Assembly (NCBI GenBank): GCA_016186235.1
Contig: JACPMD010000051.1
Coordinates: 1-5,658 of the forward strand
Length of the DNA: 5,658 bases
Direction of reading: 5' to 3'
DNA from: Candidatus Roizmanbacteria bacterium
GTDB taxonomy: Bacteria > Patescibacteriota > Microgenomatia > UBA1406 > GWC2-37-13
Shown here: piece after piece, positions 4,665 through 5,658 of the stretch
Numbering within the stretch: the first letter of the stretch is position 1
Layout of the letters: each line of letters opens with the position of its first letter
The notes under the pieces: generated by a model
Database searches by the model: none
What the model was told of the DNA's origin: nothing
Seen by the model: the letters and a program-made list of their open reading frames with translations, nothing else
Position numbers and translations under genes: made by a program

Positions 4665-5216
4665 ATGCCTACTATATTTTCTGAATCATTTATAAATAAG
4701 ATACTGTTTTCCTCGTTTATCTTGATTGTTACATTCATTATCTCTTCGCTTCTTCACAGAATCGTAAGCGCTCTTTTTGCGAGAGTAAGAAAAAGAGTTC
4801 CTTCTGGTTACCTTATAACAAAAACCAGAACTATACGTTCGCTTTTGAAAAATATCGCAGACATAGTACTTTACTTACTCGCAATTTTGATGATCCTCTC
4901 AAACTGGGGAGTAAATATTACTCCTATCCTGACTGGCGCGGGAATTATAGGTCTCGCTGTTTCTTTCGGTTCCCAAACACTTATTAAAGATCTGATCGGA
5001 GGGTTTTTTATCATTTTCGAAGATCAATTTAACGTGGGAGACAAAGTGAGAATCAATAACGTTGAAGGAGAAGTTGAACGCGTTACGATGAGGTTAACCG
5101 TGCTTCGAGATAAGGACGGAAACAATATCTATATCCCAAACTCACAGGTAAATGTCGTAACACGATATCGAAAAGTTACGGCACCAAAGGTAAAGATTAT
5201 ACGCGCTAGAAGATAA
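4665..5216 (+). CDS. Small-conductance mechanosensitive channel, MscS family (short form)
   Basis: MscS channels sit in the cytoplasmic membrane and open under tension to release solutes on osmotic down-shock. The 183 residues show a first membrane helix at about 13-38, a second at about 64-82, and the pore-lining helix at about 85-112 with the family's Gly/Ala-rich TGAGIIGLAVSFGSQ followed by LIKDLIGGFFI. Then comes the beta domain: FEDQFNVGDKVRI (118-130), NVEGEVERVTMRLTVLRDKDG and IYIPNSQV. The C-terminal alpha/beta vestibule domain of E. coli MscS (286 residues) is missing; the protein stops soon after the beta domain with a basic tail, as short family members do. The ATG has no Shine-Dalgarno sequence and lies just after a strong promoter, pointing to leaderless-type translation. 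The gene is divergent from the LexA-like operon and shares its control region. The downstream small gene starts 19 bp after the stop. Confidence 0.92.
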   Translation: MPTIFSESFINKILFSSFILIVTFIISSLLHRIVSALFARVRKRVPSGYLITKTRTIRSLLKNIADIVLYLLAILMILSNWGVNITPILTGAGIIGLAVSFGSQTLIKDLIGGFFIIFEDQFNVGDKVRINNVEGEVERVTMRLTVLRDKDGNNIYIPNSQVNVVTRYRKVTAPKVKIIRARR

Positions 5217-5235
5217 AAAATGTTAGAATATACTT

Positions 5236-5541
5236 GTGTTAATCCCACCATCATCTGCACCTAAACCGACTTACGTTAACCAAACATTTATTCAAAATGT
5301 TCAGAAAGGCATACCTGTAAATTGCCACGCAAATTATCCAGTTCAGCAGTCAGAAGGTTTTGATGGTTTATTCATCGTTACTACCAATGGAACGGCATCA
5401 ACAGCTTCTGGTACTACTCAGATAGAGTATGTAATTTATATACGTACTGACAGAATGGATCACAATATACTAACCGATCTTCTAAACGGAGCTAAGAAGA
5501 TGGAGCAGGCTGTTGAAATTAGGGAATTGAATAAGGTTTAA
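5236..5541 (+). CDS. Hypothetical protein, 101 residues, unrecognised
   Basis: I do not recognise this protein. It starts at GTG 5236; an in-frame TAG at 5224 means no earlier GTG or ATG is available, and no Shine-Dalgarno sequence is seen. The N-terminus is Pro/Ser-rich (IPPSSAPKP). The middle is polar and probably beta-rich, with a Thr/Ser/Gly run (TTNGTASTASGTT) followed by QIEYVIYIRTDR. The end is helical and charged (ILTDLLNGAKKMEQAVEIREL). There is no signal peptide, membrane segment or cysteine-rich motif; a single Cys is present. It lies 19 bp after the mscS-like gene on the same strand and is probably co-transcribed. A TATACT at 5229-5234 directly before the GTG is more likely chance than a promoter. 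The length, the amino-acid make-up and the in-frame position after mscS support a real gene, but not strongly. Confidence 0.6.
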   Translation: MLIPPSSAPKPTYVNQTFIQNVQKGIPVNCHANYPVQQSEGFDGLFIVTTNGTASTASGTTQIEYVIYIRTDRMDHNILTDLLNGAKKMEQAVEIRELNKV

Positions 5542-5658
5542 TGAGAATTATTACTGTGAAGCGAGAATAGTTATATATAGTTTGTTGCCACGATCTACAT
5601 CCTTTAGGTTGACAGTAAGGGACAAAGTTTATAAACCTTTTTACTTATTTATCATCGC
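5542..5658. other. Non-coding tail, possible weak promoter toward the right edge
   Basis: There is no gene in these 117 bp. TTGACA at 5609-5614 with TATAAA at 5630-5635 gives a 15-bp spacer, shorter than ideal, and could serve a gene beyond the edge. The perfect palindrome GTTTATAAAC (5627-5636) overlaps it and is followed by a short T-run. Confidence 0.25.

Noticed and set aside
5229..5234. TATACT as a promoter for the 101-residue protein
   Set aside because: It ends one base before the GTG, so transcription would start inside the gene, and no -35 is present.
1..5658. CRISPR array, insertion sequence, phage or toxin-antitoxin system
   Set aside because: No regularly spaced repeats, transposase, integrase or toxin-like gene pair was found on either strand.
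1..5658. Alternative genetic code (UGA as Gly or Trp)
   Set aside because: recF ends properly on TGA, and no in-frame TGA interrupts the intact genes; the TGA in the polymerase coincides with a frame change and missing residues.

Overview
The window looks like a stretch of a Patescibacteria / Candidate Phyla Radiation genome, most likely Parcubacteria-like. This is inference from protein character. The UMP kinase fragment is of the archaeal-like type often seen in these bacteria, and the RecF, RadC, Nth, LexA and Y-polymerase sequences read like compact Parcubacteria versions. The DNA is AT-rich, genes are tightly packed, GTG starts are common, Shine-Dalgarno signals are weak, and UGA behaves as a stop (no recoding to Gly or Trp seen).

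Layout. On the + strand the window opens with the 3' end of pyrH (to 232), followed after 8 bp by recF (241-1287). A 325-bp gap (1288-1612) holds a convincing tRNA-Ser(CGA) at 1370-1457. This tRNA sits inside what looks like the relic of a second tRNA, with acceptor-like arms at 1322-1328 and 1478-1484. Then come radC (1613-2275) and nth (2287-2922), 11 bp apart. On the - strand, converging on nth with a 9-bp overlap, is a two-gene SOS-type operon: a LexA/UmuD-like S24 repressor-protease (4576-4087) followed after 4 bp by a Y-family DNA polymerase (4082-2914). Both genes are broken. Each has its recognisable N-terminal piece in one frame and the rest in another, with roughly 25-40 family residues missing at the break. 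A divergent control region (about 4577-4664) carries two inverted-repeat boxes of the form GTAAAC-N4-GTTyAC and back-to-back promoters whose -35 elements overlap. It serves the - strand operon and, on the + strand, a small MscS-type mechanosensitive channel (4665-5216). A 101-residue protein of unknown function (5236-5541) follows. The last 117 bp hold no gene I can support.

How it fits together. Five of the eight protein-coding loci belong to DNA repair or damage tolerance: RecF (loading at gaps), RadC (role uncertain), Nth (oxidised-pyrimidine excision), the LexA/UmuD-like SOS switch and its translesion polymerase. The most notable points are the decay of the SOS operon next to apparently well-kept operators, an Nth that has lost two of four iron-sulfur ligands in exact register, and the tRNA-within-tRNA-relic arrangement. 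Three loci appear to carry short internal deletions, so an assembly artefact must be ruled out before treating any of them as biology.
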